DNA of 64,000 bases from Pseudomonadota bacterium (lineage in GTDB: Bacteria; Pseudomonadota; Gammaproteobacteria; Pseudomonadales; Pseudomonadaceae): the NCBI GenBank assembly GCA_023388335.1, contig JAEWGL010000221.1:1-64000 (forward strand), read 5' to 3'. A program made the position numbers and the translations under genes. Below are positions 23,706 through 32,726 of this stretch, piece by piece (the first letter of the stretch is position 1; every line of letters begins with the position of its first letter). The notes below the pieces were generated by a model, which was given only the letters and a program-made list of their open reading frames with translations, ran no database searches and was not told the origin of the DNA.

Positions 23706-24674
23706 TTAGCGCTTCACGGAAAAACCGCCCGCGTGGCGGTTTTTTTCTTGCCGCGGGGTTGCCAGGTCGCCGAGCTGCTCCTGCAGGTAGTCCATGAACG
23801 CCCGGACACTGACAGTCAAGGCGGAGCGATCCACGACACACAGGTATACATCCATCGACTCGGTCTGGGCATAGACCTGCTCGTCATCATCGAACTCGAA
23901 CAGTGGCACCAGTTGCCCAGAATCCAGGTACGGCCGCGCGACGAATTCAGCCAGGCGGGTAATACCGCCATCCTTGAGCGCCATCTGGGTCAGCACGTCG
24001 ATGTCATCGCTGATCAGCACCGGGCCGAAGGCTGCCTCGAAACGCAGCCCATCACGCACGAACCCCCAGCGCAGGAAGCGGCCGTCCACCGGGTAGCGGA
24101 ACACCAGGCAACGGTGCTCACGCAGTGCTTCAGGCGTGGCCGGCTGTCCGGCCATCGCCAGGTAACCGGGTGAGGCGCAGCAGATGAAGGGAATCCGCGC
24201 AATGTGCCGGGCCAGCAGGTGGTCCTCCAGTTGCGGCTTGATCCGCAGGCTGACATCGACGTCCTCGCGCGCGTGGTTGACCTTGCGGTCAGTCGTTATC
24301 AACTCTATCGAAAGCTGCGGATAACGCGTGTTAAACGCCGGGATCAGTGGCGCCAGCACATGGCGCCCGAAAGCTGATGTCGAGGCAATGCACAGGCGGC
24401 CTTTGGGCTCGCTCTCGGGGGTGGTGATCGCCTGCTGGGCCAGGGCGAGGTCACGTTCGACGTGCCGGACCTTGTTGTAGTACTGGCTCCCGCTGGGGGT
24501 CAGTGCCATGCTGCGGGTGGTGCGCGCCAGCAGGCGCACCTGCAGGTGCGCCTCGAGCCGAGCGATATTCTGGCTGACCGCCGCTGGGCTCAGGCCAAGG
24601 CTGCGCGCCCCACCAGCGATACTGCCTGCCTCGACCACCTTGATGAAGCTGCGAATGGCGTTGAGCAGGTCCAT
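23706..24674 (-). CDS. LysR-family transcriptional regulator
   Basis: The 322-aa protein has an N-terminal winged helix-turn-helix (MDLLNAIRSFIKVVEAGSIAGGA; SLGLSPAAVSQNIARLEAHL) and a LysR substrate-binding domain from about residue 90. It belongs to the subgroup whose helix reads FxxVVExGS. It is divergent from the DUF2798 gene with 125 bp between them, so that gene is the likely target. Its last 13 or so residues (EKNRHAGGFSVKR) are encoded by the terminator of the convergent porin gene. The effector is unknown. Confidence 0.92.
   Translation of the reverse strand: MDLLNAIRSFIKVVEAGSIAGGARSLGLSPAAVSQNIARLEAHLQVRLLARTTRSMALTPSGSQYYNKVRHVERDLALAQQAITTPESEPKGRLCIASTSAFGRHVLAPLIPAFNTRYPQLSIELITTDRKVNHAREDVDVSLRIKPQLEDHLLARHIARIPFICCASPGYLAMAGQPATPEALREHRCLVFRYPVDGRFLRWGFVRDGLRFEAAFGPVLISDDIDVLTQMALKDGGITRLAEFVARPYLDSGQLVPLFEFDDDEQVYAQTESMDVYLCVVDRSALTVSVRAFMDYLQEQLGDLATPRQEKNRHAGGFSVKR
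23720..23746 (+). terminator. Intrinsic terminator of the fadL-like gene
   Basis: CCGCC (23725-23729) pairs with GGCGG (23735-23739) around CGCGT, extended by A5/T runs and followed by seven Ts. It lies inside the last codons of the convergent lysR gene, which therefore encodes part of the hairpin. Confidence 0.85.
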
Positions 24675-24691
24675 TTCCAGCCCCTAAGTTG

Positions 24692-24710
24692 GTAAGCATT
24701 CGTAAGCATT
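24692..24710. promoter_or_regulatory. Direct repeat in the lysR/DUF2798 divergent region
   Basis: GTAAGCATT occurs at 24692-24700 and 24702-24710, 10 bp apart, 18 bp upstream of the lysR start. It may be the regulator's own binding site or promoter DNA. Confidence 0.4.
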
Positions 24711-24799
24711 TCTTTATAAAGAACTCGGCGTACGCAGTCTACTGACACCACGCGGCGCCTTGGTACGCTGACGCCTCACTCATTATCCCGGAGCCGCCC

Positions 24800-25060
24800 A
24801 TGAATCATCCGTCACCGCTGCGCAGTCGCCGCAAGCTGCGCCCCAGCGCAACGCCCTATGTCTTCGCGCTCTACATGTCGTCGATCATGGCCTTGCTGAT
24901 GTGCTTCGTGATCACCGCCGCCAACGCCGGGGTGACCGCCGATTACCTGGGTAACGTGCTCAAGGCCTACCAGCTCGCCATGCCGGTAGCCTTCGTCTGC
25001 GTGCTGATGGTGCGACCGTTGGTCATCCGCCTTGTGGCGCTGACCGTGCACCCACACTGA
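24800..25060 (+). CDS. DUF2798 family small membrane protein
   Basis: The 86-aa protein has two predicted transmembrane helices (ALYMSSIMALLMCFVITAANA and the segment around AYQLAMPVAFVCVLMVRPLVI), which matches DUF2798. The family has no established function. GGAG lies 9 nt before the ATG. It is divergent from the LysR gene, which probably controls it, and converges on the glutathione peroxidase gene with 6 bp between them. Confidence 0.85.
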   Translation: MNHPSPLRSRRKLRPSATPYVFALYMSSIMALLMCFVITAANAGVTADYLGNVLKAYQLAMPVAFVCVLMVRPLVIRLVALTVHPH

Positions 25061-25066
25061 GTCCGC

Positions 25067-25618
25067 TCAAGGCTGGGAGGCAATGGCCTTTTCGATCGCT
25101 GCCTTGAATGCCGGATCATCGGGTTTGGTCAGGCTGGAGAAGTTGGCGATCACCTTGCCTCGGCGATCCACCACATACTTGTAGAAATTCCATTTGGGCG
25201 CGCTGCTCTGCTCGGCCAGCTCCCTGAACAAGGGGATAGCGTCATTGCCGCGGACCGGTTGGGCCTTGGTCATGGTAAAGGTCACGCCGTAATTGGCGTA
25301 GCACACCTTGGCGGTCTTTTCGCTGTCGGCGTCTTCCTGCTTGAAGTCATTGGACGGCACGCCGAGCATTTCCAGGCCTTGCTCGTGATATGCCTGGTAG
25401 GCACCTTCGAGTCCTTCGAACTGTGGCGCAAAGCCGCAATAGCTGGCGGTATTGATCACCACCAGCGGCTTGCCGGCAAAGCGTTCGCACAGGTCGACCT
25501 GCTCCTTGCCACGCAACTCGGGCAAGCTGCCCTGCAATAGCGCCGGACAGTCCGCCGCCCAACTGGACGCAGCGGTAATCAGGGTCAACAGCGGAATCGA
25601 CAACCAGCGTGCTCGCAT
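25067..25618 (-). CDS. Secreted (periplasmic) glutathione peroxidase
   Basis: The 183-aa protein has a signal peptide (MRARWLSIPLLTLITAASSWAAD) and then the glutathione peroxidase fold. The peroxidatic Cys is in NTASYCGF, where the animal enzymes have selenocysteine, and the WNFYKYVVDRRGKVI motif supplies the catalytic Trp and Asn. It reduces peroxides with thiols, in this branch often thioredoxin-like donors. It lies 43 nt after the 40-aa gene on the same strand, so an MFS-small protein-peroxidase operon is likely. Confidence 0.92.
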   Translation of the reverse strand: MRARWLSIPLLTLITAASSWAADCPALLQGSLPELRGKEQVDLCERFAGKPLVVINTASYCGFAPQFEGLEGAYQAYHEQGLEMLGVPSNDFKQEDADSEKTAKVCYANYGVTFTMTKAQPVRGNDAIPLFRELAEQSSAPKWNFYKYVVDRRGKVIANFSSLTKPDDPAFKAAIEKAIASQP

Positions 25619-25661
25619 CTTCGTTCTCCTGCAAAACGGTGCTTGAGCCTGCAGGTTACGC

Positions 25662-25784
25662 CTAACATACGCCCATGCCCAATTGCATCAATGCCAGCCC
25701 GCCCTGCTGCCAGCCCCGCCATGCCAGGGCCAGCAATGCCAGCGCGGCGGGTAAAAGCAGCCAGGGCAGCCTGCGCCGGTTCAT
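25662..25784 (-). CDS. 40-aa single-pass membrane protein coupled to the MFS gene
   Basis: The translation begins MNRRRLPWLLLPAALALLAL, continues AWRGWQQGGLALMQLGMGVC and stops at TAG. The N-terminus is positively charged and followed by one hydrophobic helix. The ATG overlaps the TGA of the MFS gene by 4 nt (ATGA), so translation is coupled. Short proteins of this kind beside transporters can be accessory subunits. I believe similar ones exist in other pseudomonads but cannot check that here. The function is unknown. Confidence 0.7.
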   Translation of the reverse strand: MNRRRLPWLLLPAALALLALAWRGWQQGGLALMQLGMGVC

Positions 25785-26983
25785 GCGGCGCGGGCCTGCA
25801 GGCGGGCAACCGGGCGCTCGCGTACCGGCCAGTTGAGGGCGGCAGCCATCAGGCTGAGCAGTACTGCGATCTGCCAGACCAGATCGTAATTGCCGGTGCG
25901 GTCATAGACCACGCCGCCCAGCCAGCCGCCAAGAAAGGCGCCCAACTGATGGAACAGGAAGACAATGCCGCCGAGCATCGACAGGTTGCGCACGCCGAAC
26001 AGCGTGGCCACGGTACCGTTGGTCAAGGGCACGGTGGACAGCCACAGCAGGCCCATGGCAATGCCGAACAGGTAGGCGCTGACCTCGGTCACGGGGGCCC
26101 AGAGGAACAGCACGATGACCACGCCTCGCAACAGGTACAGGGCCGTCAACAGGCGCGGCTTGGACATGCGCCCGCCGAGCCAGCCGGCGGTATAGGTGCC
26201 GACGATGTTGAACAGCCCGACCAGCGCCAGCACCGTGGTGCCGATAGTGGCCGGCAGGTGCTGGTCAACCAGGTAGGCCGGCAGGTGCACGCCAATGAAC
26301 ACCACCTGGAACCCGCAGACGAAAAAGCCCAGTGCCAGCAACCAGAAACCGGAGTGCGAGCAGGCTTCGCGCAGGGCCTGGCCGAGGGTCTGTTCGACGC
26401 CGTGGCTGGGCAATGGCTGGTCACGCAGCAGGCTCACCAGCGGCACGATGAACGCCACCAGCAAACCCAACGCCAGCAGTGCCGCCGACCAGCCAAGCCA
26501 GCCGATCAGGCCGAGGGTACCGGGCAGCATGGCGAACTGGCCGAACGAGCCGGCGGCACTGGCGATACCCATGGCCATGCTGCGTTGTTCCGCCGGCACT
26601 GCCCGCCCGACGACGCCGAGGATCACCGAGAACGACGTACCGGACAAGCCGATGCCGATCAACAGGCCGGCACTCAGGGACAGCGACCAGGCCGAATCGG
26701 CCATGCCCATCAGCGCCAGGCCGGCGGCGTAGAGGATGCCGCCGATGATCACCACCCGCGCCGCGCCCAGGCGGTCGGCCAGGGCGCCGGCAAACGGCTG
26801 GGCCAGGCCCCAGATCAGGTTCTGCAAGGCGATGGCAAAGGCGAACACCTCGCGGCCCCAGCCGAATTCGGCGCTCATCGGCGCCAGGAACAGACCGAAG
26901 CCATGCCGCACGCCGAGCGACAGCGCGAGGATCAGCGCCGCCCCCAGAAGAATCCACCCGCTGGTCCGCCACACCGAAGTCAT
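25781..26983 (-). CDS. MFS transporter
   Basis: The 400-aa inner-membrane protein has 12 predicted helices and begins MTSVWRTSGWILLGAALILAL. It carries the MFS signature GALADRLGAARVVIIGG between helices 2 and 3. It resembles the oxalate/monocarboxylate branch (RHGFGLFLAPMSAEFGWGRE). The substrate cannot be told from sequence. I chose the ATG at 26983, which has GGAG 7 nt upstream; an ATG 6 codons earlier is less well placed. It is the first gene of a probable unit with the 40-aa protein and glutathione peroxidase. Confidence 0.9.
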   Translation of the reverse strand: MTSVWRTSGWILLGAALILALSLGVRHGFGLFLAPMSAEFGWGREVFAFAIALQNLIWGLAQPFAGALADRLGAARVVIIGGILYAAGLALMGMADSAWSLSLSAGLLIGIGLSGTSFSVILGVVGRAVPAEQRSMAMGIASAAGSFGQFAMLPGTLGLIGWLGWSAALLALGLLVAFIVPLVSLLRDQPLPSHGVEQTLGQALREACSHSGFWLLALGFFVCGFQVVFIGVHLPAYLVDQHLPATIGTTVLALVGLFNIVGTYTAGWLGGRMSKPRLLTALYLLRGVVIVLFLWAPVTEVSAYLFGIAMGLLWLSTVPLTNGTVATLFGVRNLSMLGGIVFLFHQLGAFLGGWLGGVVYDRTGNYDLVWQIAVLLSLMAAALNWPVRERPVARLQARAA

Positions 26984-27132
26984 CGTTATTCTCCAGCCCA
27001 TCGCAAGGTTATACGGGTCTGTCCCCGTTTATTACCGTTGTGGACCCGGCCAAGCGCTCAAGCCGCCGTGCCAGGTCATCGGGCTGTTCTATATACCCGC
27101 ATCACCACTGCTGCAAGGAATTTGTAGGGTGC

Positions 27133-28317
27133 TCAGGGTTGCAGCCGGCGTCGGATCGGCTCGAACTCCACGGTGGCCTTGCGCGCTATCGGGTCGGGCG
27201 CGCCCTGGTCGATGGCCTGCCAGTAGCGCCAGGGAACCTTGGCCGAGCCCAATTCATAGTCCATGCCATCCCAGCTGTCTTCGCGGAAACTGTAGAACGC
27301 CCAATGCAGGCGGGCCTCGTCTAGCACCCCGAGGACGTCCTCCAGGTACTGCCGGCAGCCCGGCAGCCGACGCATGCAGCCGAACTCCCCGACTACCAGG
27401 CGCGAGCGCGGCAACTTGACCGTGTCGGCCCAACGCAATGGCTGCTGCAGGTAATCCGCGACCCTGCCGGTATCCCAAGTCTGGGTCCGCCCGCCGAAGG
27501 GGACTGGCCCTGGATAGGCGTAAGGGGCGACGCGGTTCATGTTTGGCGCGCTGATCGCGGCATAGGGCTCATACATGTGCACGCTGTAGAGCGCGCGGTC
27601 ATCGTCCAAGGGAGCCGGCCAGTAGGCAAAGGCATCAGCCCCGGCATACCAGCCGGCATCGAACATCACCGGGGTGAGTGGGTCCACCTCGCGGATCGCC
27701 GCGACGATCTGCGCATACAGGGCAGGCAGATCTCGCGCGCCCCCCTGCTCACGGGCATACCACTGGCGCATGCGCTCGGCACTGGCATGCTCGGCCAGGC
27801 CGCCCTGCTTCTCGGGGGCCGGTTCGTTGATGAGGTTATAGGCGGCGATGGCCGGATGGTCCTTGAGTGCCTGCGCCAGGTCACGCCAGAACGTCGCGGA
27901 TTGGGCCCAGTAGTGTTTGTCTTGCCAGAGGCGGTCATCGAAGCGGCCCTGGTTGTTTTGCGCCCAGCGCATGCCGGGTAGCGACAGCGGGGATATCACA
28001 ACCTTGAGGCCCGCCGCGTGGGCGTGGTCGAGTACCTGGCGCAGCCGCGCCAGGTCAGCTTCGACCAGGCCACGGTAGTCATCGGCGTCGCCCAGCAGAA
28101 AATCTCGCTCGGCGGCCTGCCACTTGTCATAGGACAAACGCACCCAACTGGCGCCATGACCCTTGAGGGCATCGAAATAGGCTTGGTCCGGCGGCAGGCG
28201 GTTGAAGCTGTTGCCGCCGTGACGCGGGGTGTCCCAGAAGCCGATCAGGTCGGCGGCCGCTGCTCGGCCCACAAGGCAAAACAGTAGCAACAGGCTGGCA
28301 GTGATCCGGTAGCGCAT
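27133..28317 (-). CDS. Secreted glycoside hydrolase family 5 (cellulase-like) protein
   Basis: The 394-aa protein begins with a signal peptide (MRYRITASLLLLFCLVGRAAAAD) and a (beta/alpha)8 barrel. The acid/base Glu is in YNLINEPAP and the nucleophile Glu in LVVGEFGC, both typical of GH5. The substrate could be a beta-glucan or another beta-linked glycan. I chose the ATG at 28317 because GGGAGG is 6 nt upstream and the signal peptide begins there. It lies 84 nt downstream of cobS on the same strand and might receive read-through from the cobalamin operon, though I see no functional link. Confidence 0.88.
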   Translation of the reverse strand: MRYRITASLLLLFCLVGRAAAADLIGFWDTPRHGGNSFNRLPPDQAYFDALKGHGASWVRLSYDKWQAAERDFLLGDADDYRGLVEADLARLRQVLDHAHAAGLKVVISPLSLPGMRWAQNNQGRFDDRLWQDKHYWAQSATFWRDLAQALKDHPAIAAYNLINEPAPEKQGGLAEHASAERMRQWYAREQGGARDLPALYAQIVAAIREVDPLTPVMFDAGWYAGADAFAYWPAPLDDDRALYSVHMYEPYAAISAPNMNRVAPYAYPGPVPFGGRTQTWDTGRVADYLQQPLRWADTVKLPRSRLVVGEFGCMRRLPGCRQYLEDVLGVLDEARLHWAFYSFREDSWDGMDYELGSAKVPWRYWQAIDQGAPDPIARKATVEFEPIRRRLQP

Positions 28318-28400
28318 GCGGGCCTCCCTGGCCGTACTGGAGAGCCGCAAACAATACGCCGGTGTCGGCCGGTTCGCATCGCTCAACGAGTGACCAGCTA

Positions 28401-29129
28401 TTACAAGGCCAGGGCCACCACGACCGCCAGCTCCAGCAGCTCCAGCAATGCCCCCGCCGTGTCACCGGTGGTGCCGCCCAGGCGACGGCGCATCAGTTGG
28501 CGCAGCCAGGCGAACATCAGCCCTGCCGCCAACAGCGCCACGGCCCCCTGCCACCCACCCAGTGCCAGGCACAGCCATGCGCTGGCCAGCAGTACCCAGC
28601 GCCCCGAACGGCGCGGCAGGTGCTCGGCCAATGCCTGTCCCAGGCCACCGCGTCGCACATAGGGCGTGCACATGAACAATCCCAGCAAGGAGGCCCGACC
28701 GATCAGGGGCGCCAGCACCAGCAGCACACCCTGGCCGCGCTCAACCAGGACCCACAGCGCGCAGAACTTGAGCAGCAGCACCAGCACCAGTGTGACCACG
28801 GCGACCGGACCGCTGCGCGGGTCTTTCATGATCTCCAGGGTGCGCTCACGGTCGCCGAAGCCGCCCAACCAGGCGTCAGCGCTGTCGGCCAGGCCATCCA
28901 GGTGCAGGGCGCCACTGAGCAGCACCCATACCGCCAGCAACAAGCCGGCGCGCAGGGGCGCCGCGGTGTCCTGCAACAGGTTGCTGACCGCCCAGAGCAC
29001 AAGCCCGAAGAGCATCCCTACCACGGGATAGAACAACAGCGAGCGACCCATCTGCTCTGGAGCCGGCATGCCGGGCAGGCGTACAGGCAGGCTGCTGAGA
29101 AACTGCAGGGCGATCCAGAACGGCAGCAT
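28401..29129 (-). CDS. cobS: Adenosylcobinamide-GDP ribazoletransferase (cobalamin synthase)
   Basis: The 242-aa integral membrane enzyme starts MLPFWIALQFLSSLPV and has the family motif DGLADSADAWLGG, whose acidic residues bind the metal. It joins adenosylcobinamide-GDP to alpha-ribazole (phosphate) to make adenosylcobalamin (phosphate). It is last of the ten cob genes, 1 nt after cobC. About six membrane helices are visible. Confidence 0.95.
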   Translation of the reverse strand: MLPFWIALQFLSSLPVRLPGMPAPEQMGRSLLFYPVVGMLFGLVLWAVSNLLQDTAAPLRAGLLLAVWVLLSGALHLDGLADSADAWLGGFGDRERTLEIMKDPRSGPVAVVTLVLVLLLKFCALWVLVERGQGVLLVLAPLIGRASLLGLFMCTPYVRRGGLGQALAEHLPRRSGRWVLLASAWLCLALGGWQGAVALLAAGLMFAWLRQLMRRRLGGTTGDTAGALLELLELAVVVALAL

Positions 29130-29130
29130 C

Positions 29131-29700
29131 TCAGCGCGGCTCGCTCAACTGGCCACCTTCTTGCTGCACCAGGCGCATCAGGGCACCATGGCCAACCTCG
29201 ACCTGCAGCAGCTGCTCGCGGGGCAACCCGCGGGCCCGAGCCAGCAGCAAGCGCATGACGCCACCGTGGGTGACCAACAGCACGCGCTTGCCGGCGTGCG
29301 CCTGCTGCAAGCGTTCGATGGCTGTCAGCACACGTTCGGCGAAGGCCGCCACCGGCTCACCGCCAGGTGGGGTATAGGCATAGGGATCGGCCCAGAACAG
29401 CCCTAACTGCTCGGCATGGCTGCGCATCAGCTGCGCCGCGCTGCGACCTTCCCATTCACCGAAATGCAACTCTTGCAGGGCGGGCTCGCGCAGCACAGGC
29501 ATGCCCAGGCGGCTGCCCAGTTCGTCAGCGAACAGGGCGCAACGCTGCAAGGGCGAGCTGACCAGTACGTCCCACGCGGCCTGTGTTCCTATGGCCTCGC
29601 GCATCTGTCTCCAGCCTTGAGGGGTCAAGGCATCGTCCAGGCTGCCACGCAGCCCGCCGCCCTGCTCGGTCTCGCCGTGGCGCAACAGGTCGAGGATCAT
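29131..29700 (-). CDS. cobC: Alpha-ribazole phosphatase
   Basis: The 189-aa histidine phosphatase has the catalytic RHG in LLRHGETEQGG, a conserved ELHFGEWEG segment and a second His in VTHGGVMR. It removes phosphate from alpha-ribazole-5'-phosphate or from cobalamin-5'-phosphate. Its start overlaps the stop of cobT by 4 nt. The name follows the Salmonella scheme, not the P. denitrificans one. Confidence 0.92.
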   Translation of the reverse strand: MILDLLRHGETEQGGGLRGSLDDALTPQGWRQMREAIGTQAAWDVLVSSPLQRCALFADELGSRLGMPVLREPALQELHFGEWEGRSAAQLMRSHAEQLGLFWADPYAYTPPGGEPVAAFAERVLTAIERLQQAHAGKRVLLVTHGGVMRLLLARARGLPREQLLQVEVGHGALMRLVQQEGGQLSEPR

Positions 29701-30752
29701 GCCGGTCGGTCCGCCACGGCGGCTTCGGCGAAGGTCGCCATCTGGCCGTGCAGGGCGCAGGCCAGACGCAGCAGCGGGACCGCCAAAGCTGCGCCGCTGC
29801 CTTCACCCAGGCGCAGACCGAGGGCCAGCAATGGCTGGGCGTCCAGGGCCTCCAGCAAGGCCTGGTGACCAGGCTCGGCGCCCTGGTGAGCGAACAACAG
29901 CCACGGCCGGCACTGCGGATTGAGACGTACCGCCACCAAGGCCGCGACGCTGCAGATGAAGCCATCCACCAGCACCGCCATGCCCTGCTGCGCGCAGGCC
30001 AGGTAGGCACCAACCAAGGCGGCGATCTCGAAGCCGCCGACACAGCCCAGGGCGTGCAGCGGGTCGTAGGCGCGTACGTCATGCAGCAGGCGGGCATGCT
30101 CGATGACCTCGGCCTTGTGGCGCACGCCTGCGCTGTCCAGGCCCGTGCCTGGGCCGCTAAGCGGGCCTGCCGGGCAGCCCAGCAGAATGCTGGCCACGGC
30201 CGCTGCCGCGGTGGTGTTGCCAATACCCATCTCGCCGCCGATGAACAACTGGGCACCGTGCTCGACCGCCCGCAAGGCGCTGTCGCGCCCACCCTGCAGG
30301 GCCGCCAGCAACTGCGTCTGGGTCATCGCCGGCTGACGGGCGAAGTTCGCCGTGCCCGCGCCCAGGCGCAGATGACGCACGCCAGGCAGCGCCAGATCGG
30401 GGTCGATGGTGCCGAGGTCGACGACGTCCAGCTGGGCGTCGAGCTGACGCGCCAGCACGCTGATCGCCGCGCCGCCATTGACGAAGTTGCGCAGCATCTG
30501 CCCAGTCACGGCCTGCGGATAGGCAGAGATGCCCTCCTCCACCACGCCGTGGTCACCGGCAAAAATGCTGATCCAGACGTGCGCCAGCGCCGGCCGCTCA
30601 CGGCCCTGCAAGCCGGCCAGCTGCACCGCCAGGGACTCGAGCTGACCGAGTGAGCCGGCGGGTTTGGTCAGTTGCTGCTGACGCGCGCGGGCCTGGTCCA
30701 TGGCGGCGTGATCAAGAGGTTGGCAGGCATCGCGCCACCAAGGTTGGATCAT
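29697..30752 (-). CDS. cobT: Nicotinate-nucleotide:dimethylbenzimidazole phosphoribosyltransferase
   Basis: The 351-aa cytosolic enzyme activates dimethylbenzimidazole to alpha-ribazole phosphate. Motifs include KPAGSLGQLE, FAGDHGVVEEGISAYP, GEMGIGNTTAAAA and GTGLDSAGV. I chose the ATG at 30752 (MIQPWWRDAC), which overlaps the cobU stop by 4 nt; the longer frame upstream has no family similarity. It acts directly on the product of BluB, made in the same operon. Confidence 0.95.
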   Translation of the reverse strand: MIQPWWRDACQPLDHAAMDQARARQQQLTKPAGSLGQLESLAVQLAGLQGRERPALAHVWISIFAGDHGVVEEGISAYPQAVTGQMLRNFVNGGAAISVLARQLDAQLDVVDLGTIDPDLALPGVRHLRLGAGTANFARQPAMTQTQLLAALQGGRDSALRAVEHGAQLFIGGEMGIGNTTAAAAVASILLGCPAGPLSGPGTGLDSAGVRHKAEVIEHARLLHDVRAYDPLHALGCVGGFEIAALVGAYLACAQQGMAVLVDGFICSVAALVAVRLNPQCRPWLLFAHQGAEPGHQALLEALDAQPLLALGLRLGEGSGAALAVPLLRLACALHGQMATFAEAAVADRPA

Positions 30753-31270
30753 AGGGCAGGTCCTTTGAGCATGAGGGGAAGGCCGGCGACGGTCAGCACC
30801 ACGCGCTGGCAGCGTTCGGCCACGGCCTGGTGCAGCCAGCCGGCCTGGTCGACGTAACGCCGGGTCAGCTCGCCCATGGGCACCACGCCCAGGCCGGTTT
30901 CGTTGCTGACCAGGATGAGCGTGCCTGGCAGGTGGTGCAGGCAGTCGAGCAGCGCGTCGCGCTCCTGGACCAGGCGCTGTTCGTCGTCGAGCATCAGCAG
31001 GTTGGTCAACCACAGGGTCAGGCAGTCGACCAGCAGGCAGCGCCCTTCGGCTGCTGCGCCGTGCAGCGTGGCGGCCAGGGCCAAGGGCTCTTCGATCAAC
31101 CCCCAGTCGGCTGGACGGCGTTCGCGGTGCAGCAGGACCCGGGCATTCATCTCCCCGTCCAGCGGCTCGCTGGTGGCGATGTAGGTGACCGGCAAGCCAC
31201 TGGCGCTGGCCAATTGCTCGGCCAGGCGGCTCTTGCCGGAACGGGCGCCGCCGAGGATGAGATTGCGCAT
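30749..31270 (-). CDS. cobU: Adenosylcobinamide kinase/guanylyltransferase
   Basis: The 173-aa bifunctional enzyme has a P-loop GGARSGKS at residues 6-13 and the active-site segment HRERRPADWG with the guanylylated His. It phosphorylates adenosylcobinamide and then transfers GMP to it. It is called cobP in the P. denitrificans scheme. The spacing to cobQ is 1 nt, and its stop overlaps cobT. Confidence 0.95.
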   Translation of the reverse strand: MRNLILGGARSGKSRLAEQLASASGLPVTYIATSEPLDGEMNARVLLHRERRPADWGLIEEPLALAATLHGAAAEGRCLLVDCLTLWLTNLLMLDDEQRLVQERDALLDCLHHLPGTLILVSNETGLGVVPMGELTRRYVDQAGWLHQAVAERCQRVVLTVAGLPLMLKGPAL

Positions 31271-31271
31271 G

Positions 31272-32726
31272 TCAGTTCAGTCCACAGAGTTGGCGCAGTC
31301 GCGCGGTGTCCAGGTGATGCTCCACCAGGTCGGCCAGACGCTCGATGTCGCGTTCGCGCAAAGCGTCGTAGTCGACGCGCTCGACCGCCTCGAGCCCAGC
31401 CCAGCGCAACAGCGCGGCGCACGACTCGACGCCTTCGAACAATCCGTGCAGGTAGGTGGCGAGGACTTGGCCATCGGCGCTCAATGCGCCGTCGCAGCGA
31501 CCGTCCGCCAGATACAGCGCGGGCCGCTCAAGGGCTGGGCCCGTGGTCACGCCGGCATGGATCTCATAGCCGGTGACCGCGGCCTGCTCCAGCTGCAGGG
31601 TGCCTGACACATTGCGCAGCTGCTTGTCGGCCTCGAGCACGGTGGCGTAGTCCAGCAACCCCAGCCCCGCGCTTGAGCCAGCCGGCCCTTCCAGGCCCTG
31701 GGGGTCGTGTACCTGCTGGCCGAGCATCTGCAGCCCCCCGCAGATGCCGATGAGCTTGCCGCCATAGCGCAGGTGCCGGGCGATGGCCGTGTCCCAGCCT
31801 CGTGCGCGCAACTGCGCCAGGTCGGCGCGCACGCTCTTGGAGCCTGGGAGGATGATCAAGTCGGCCGGCGGGATCGGCTGGCCCGGCCCGATGAACTGCA
31901 GGTCCACCTGCGGGTGCAGGCGCAGCGGGTCGAAATCGGTGTGGTTGCTGATGCGCGGCAGCACCGGGACGATCACCTTGAGGGCGCGCTCGCGCTTGGC
32001 ACCCTGGCGCACGTCGATGGCGTCCTCGGCCTCCAGGTGCAGGTCGGTGACATACGGCAGCACCCCCAGCACCGGCTTGCCGGTGCGCTGCTCCAGCCAG
32101 TCCAGGCCCGGCTGAAGCAAGGCGATGTCACCGCGGAAACGGTTGATGACAAAACCCTTGACCCGCGCCTGCTCGCTCGTCGACAGCAGCTCCAGAGTGC
32201 CGACCAGATGGGCGAAGACCCCACCGCGGTTGATGTCGGCCACCAGGATCACCGGGCAGTCCACCGCCTCGGCAAAGCCCATGTTGGCAATGTCGCCAGC
32301 GCGTAGATTGATCTCGGCCGGCGAGCCGGCACCCTCGACCATCACCACCGGATACTGCCCGCTCAGGCGCTCGTGCGACGCCAGTACCGCCCGCATGGCG
32401 ATGGCCTTGTAGTCGTGGTAGGCCACCGCGTTCATGCAGGTGACGGCGCGGCCGTGGACGATGACCTGGGCGCCGGTGTCGCTGTTAGGCTTGAGCAGCA
32501 CCGGGTTCATGTCGGTGTGCGGCGCCAGCCGGCAGGCCTGGGCCTGTACCGCCTGGGCACGGCCGATTTCGCCGCCGTCGGCGGTCACGGCGCTGTTGAG
32601 GGCCATGTTCTGCGGCTTGAACGGCACCACGCCGACGCCCTGGCGCAACAGCCAGCGGCACAGCGCGGTGACCAGCGTGCTCTTGCCGGCATCGGAGGTG
32701 GTGCCTTGCACCATCAGGGTGGTCAT
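31272..32726 (-). CDS. cobQ: Cobyric acid synthase (glutamine-dependent)
   Basis: The 484-aa enzyme begins MTTLMVQGTTSDAGKSTLV with an ATP-binding DAGKS loop. A class I glutamine amidotransferase domain follows, with the nucleophile in GICGGLQMLG and a His in ATYLHGLFE. It amidates positions b, d, e and g of adenosylcobyrinic acid a,c-diamide. It overlaps the upstream cobD by 4 nt. Confidence 0.96.
   Translation of the reverse strand: MTTLMVQGTTSDAGKSTLVTALCRWLLRQGVGVVPFKPQNMALNSAVTADGGEIGRAQAVQAQACRLAPHTDMNPVLLKPNSDTGAQVIVHGRAVTCMNAVAYHDYKAIAMRAVLASHERLSGQYPVVMVEGAGSPAEINLRAGDIANMGFAEAVDCPVILVADINRGGVFAHLVGTLELLSTSEQARVKGFVINRFRGDIALLQPGLDWLEQRTGKPVLGVLPYVTDLHLEAEDAIDVRQGAKRERALKVIVPVLPRISNHTDFDPLRLHPQVDLQFIGPGQPIPPADLIILPGSKSVRADLAQLRARGWDTAIARHLRYGGKLIGICGGLQMLGQQVHDPQGLEGPAGSSAGLGLLDYATVLEADKQLRNVSGTLQLEQAAVTGYEIHAGVTTGPALERPALYLADGRCDGALSADGQVLATYLHGLFEGVESCAALLRWAGLEAVERVDYDALRERDIERLADLVEHHLDTARLRQLCGLN

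Noticed and set aside
25643..27127. 494-aa plus-strand frame opposite the MFS transporter
   Set aside because: Gln/His-rich shadow of the transporter gene; the minus strand has the real MFS signature.
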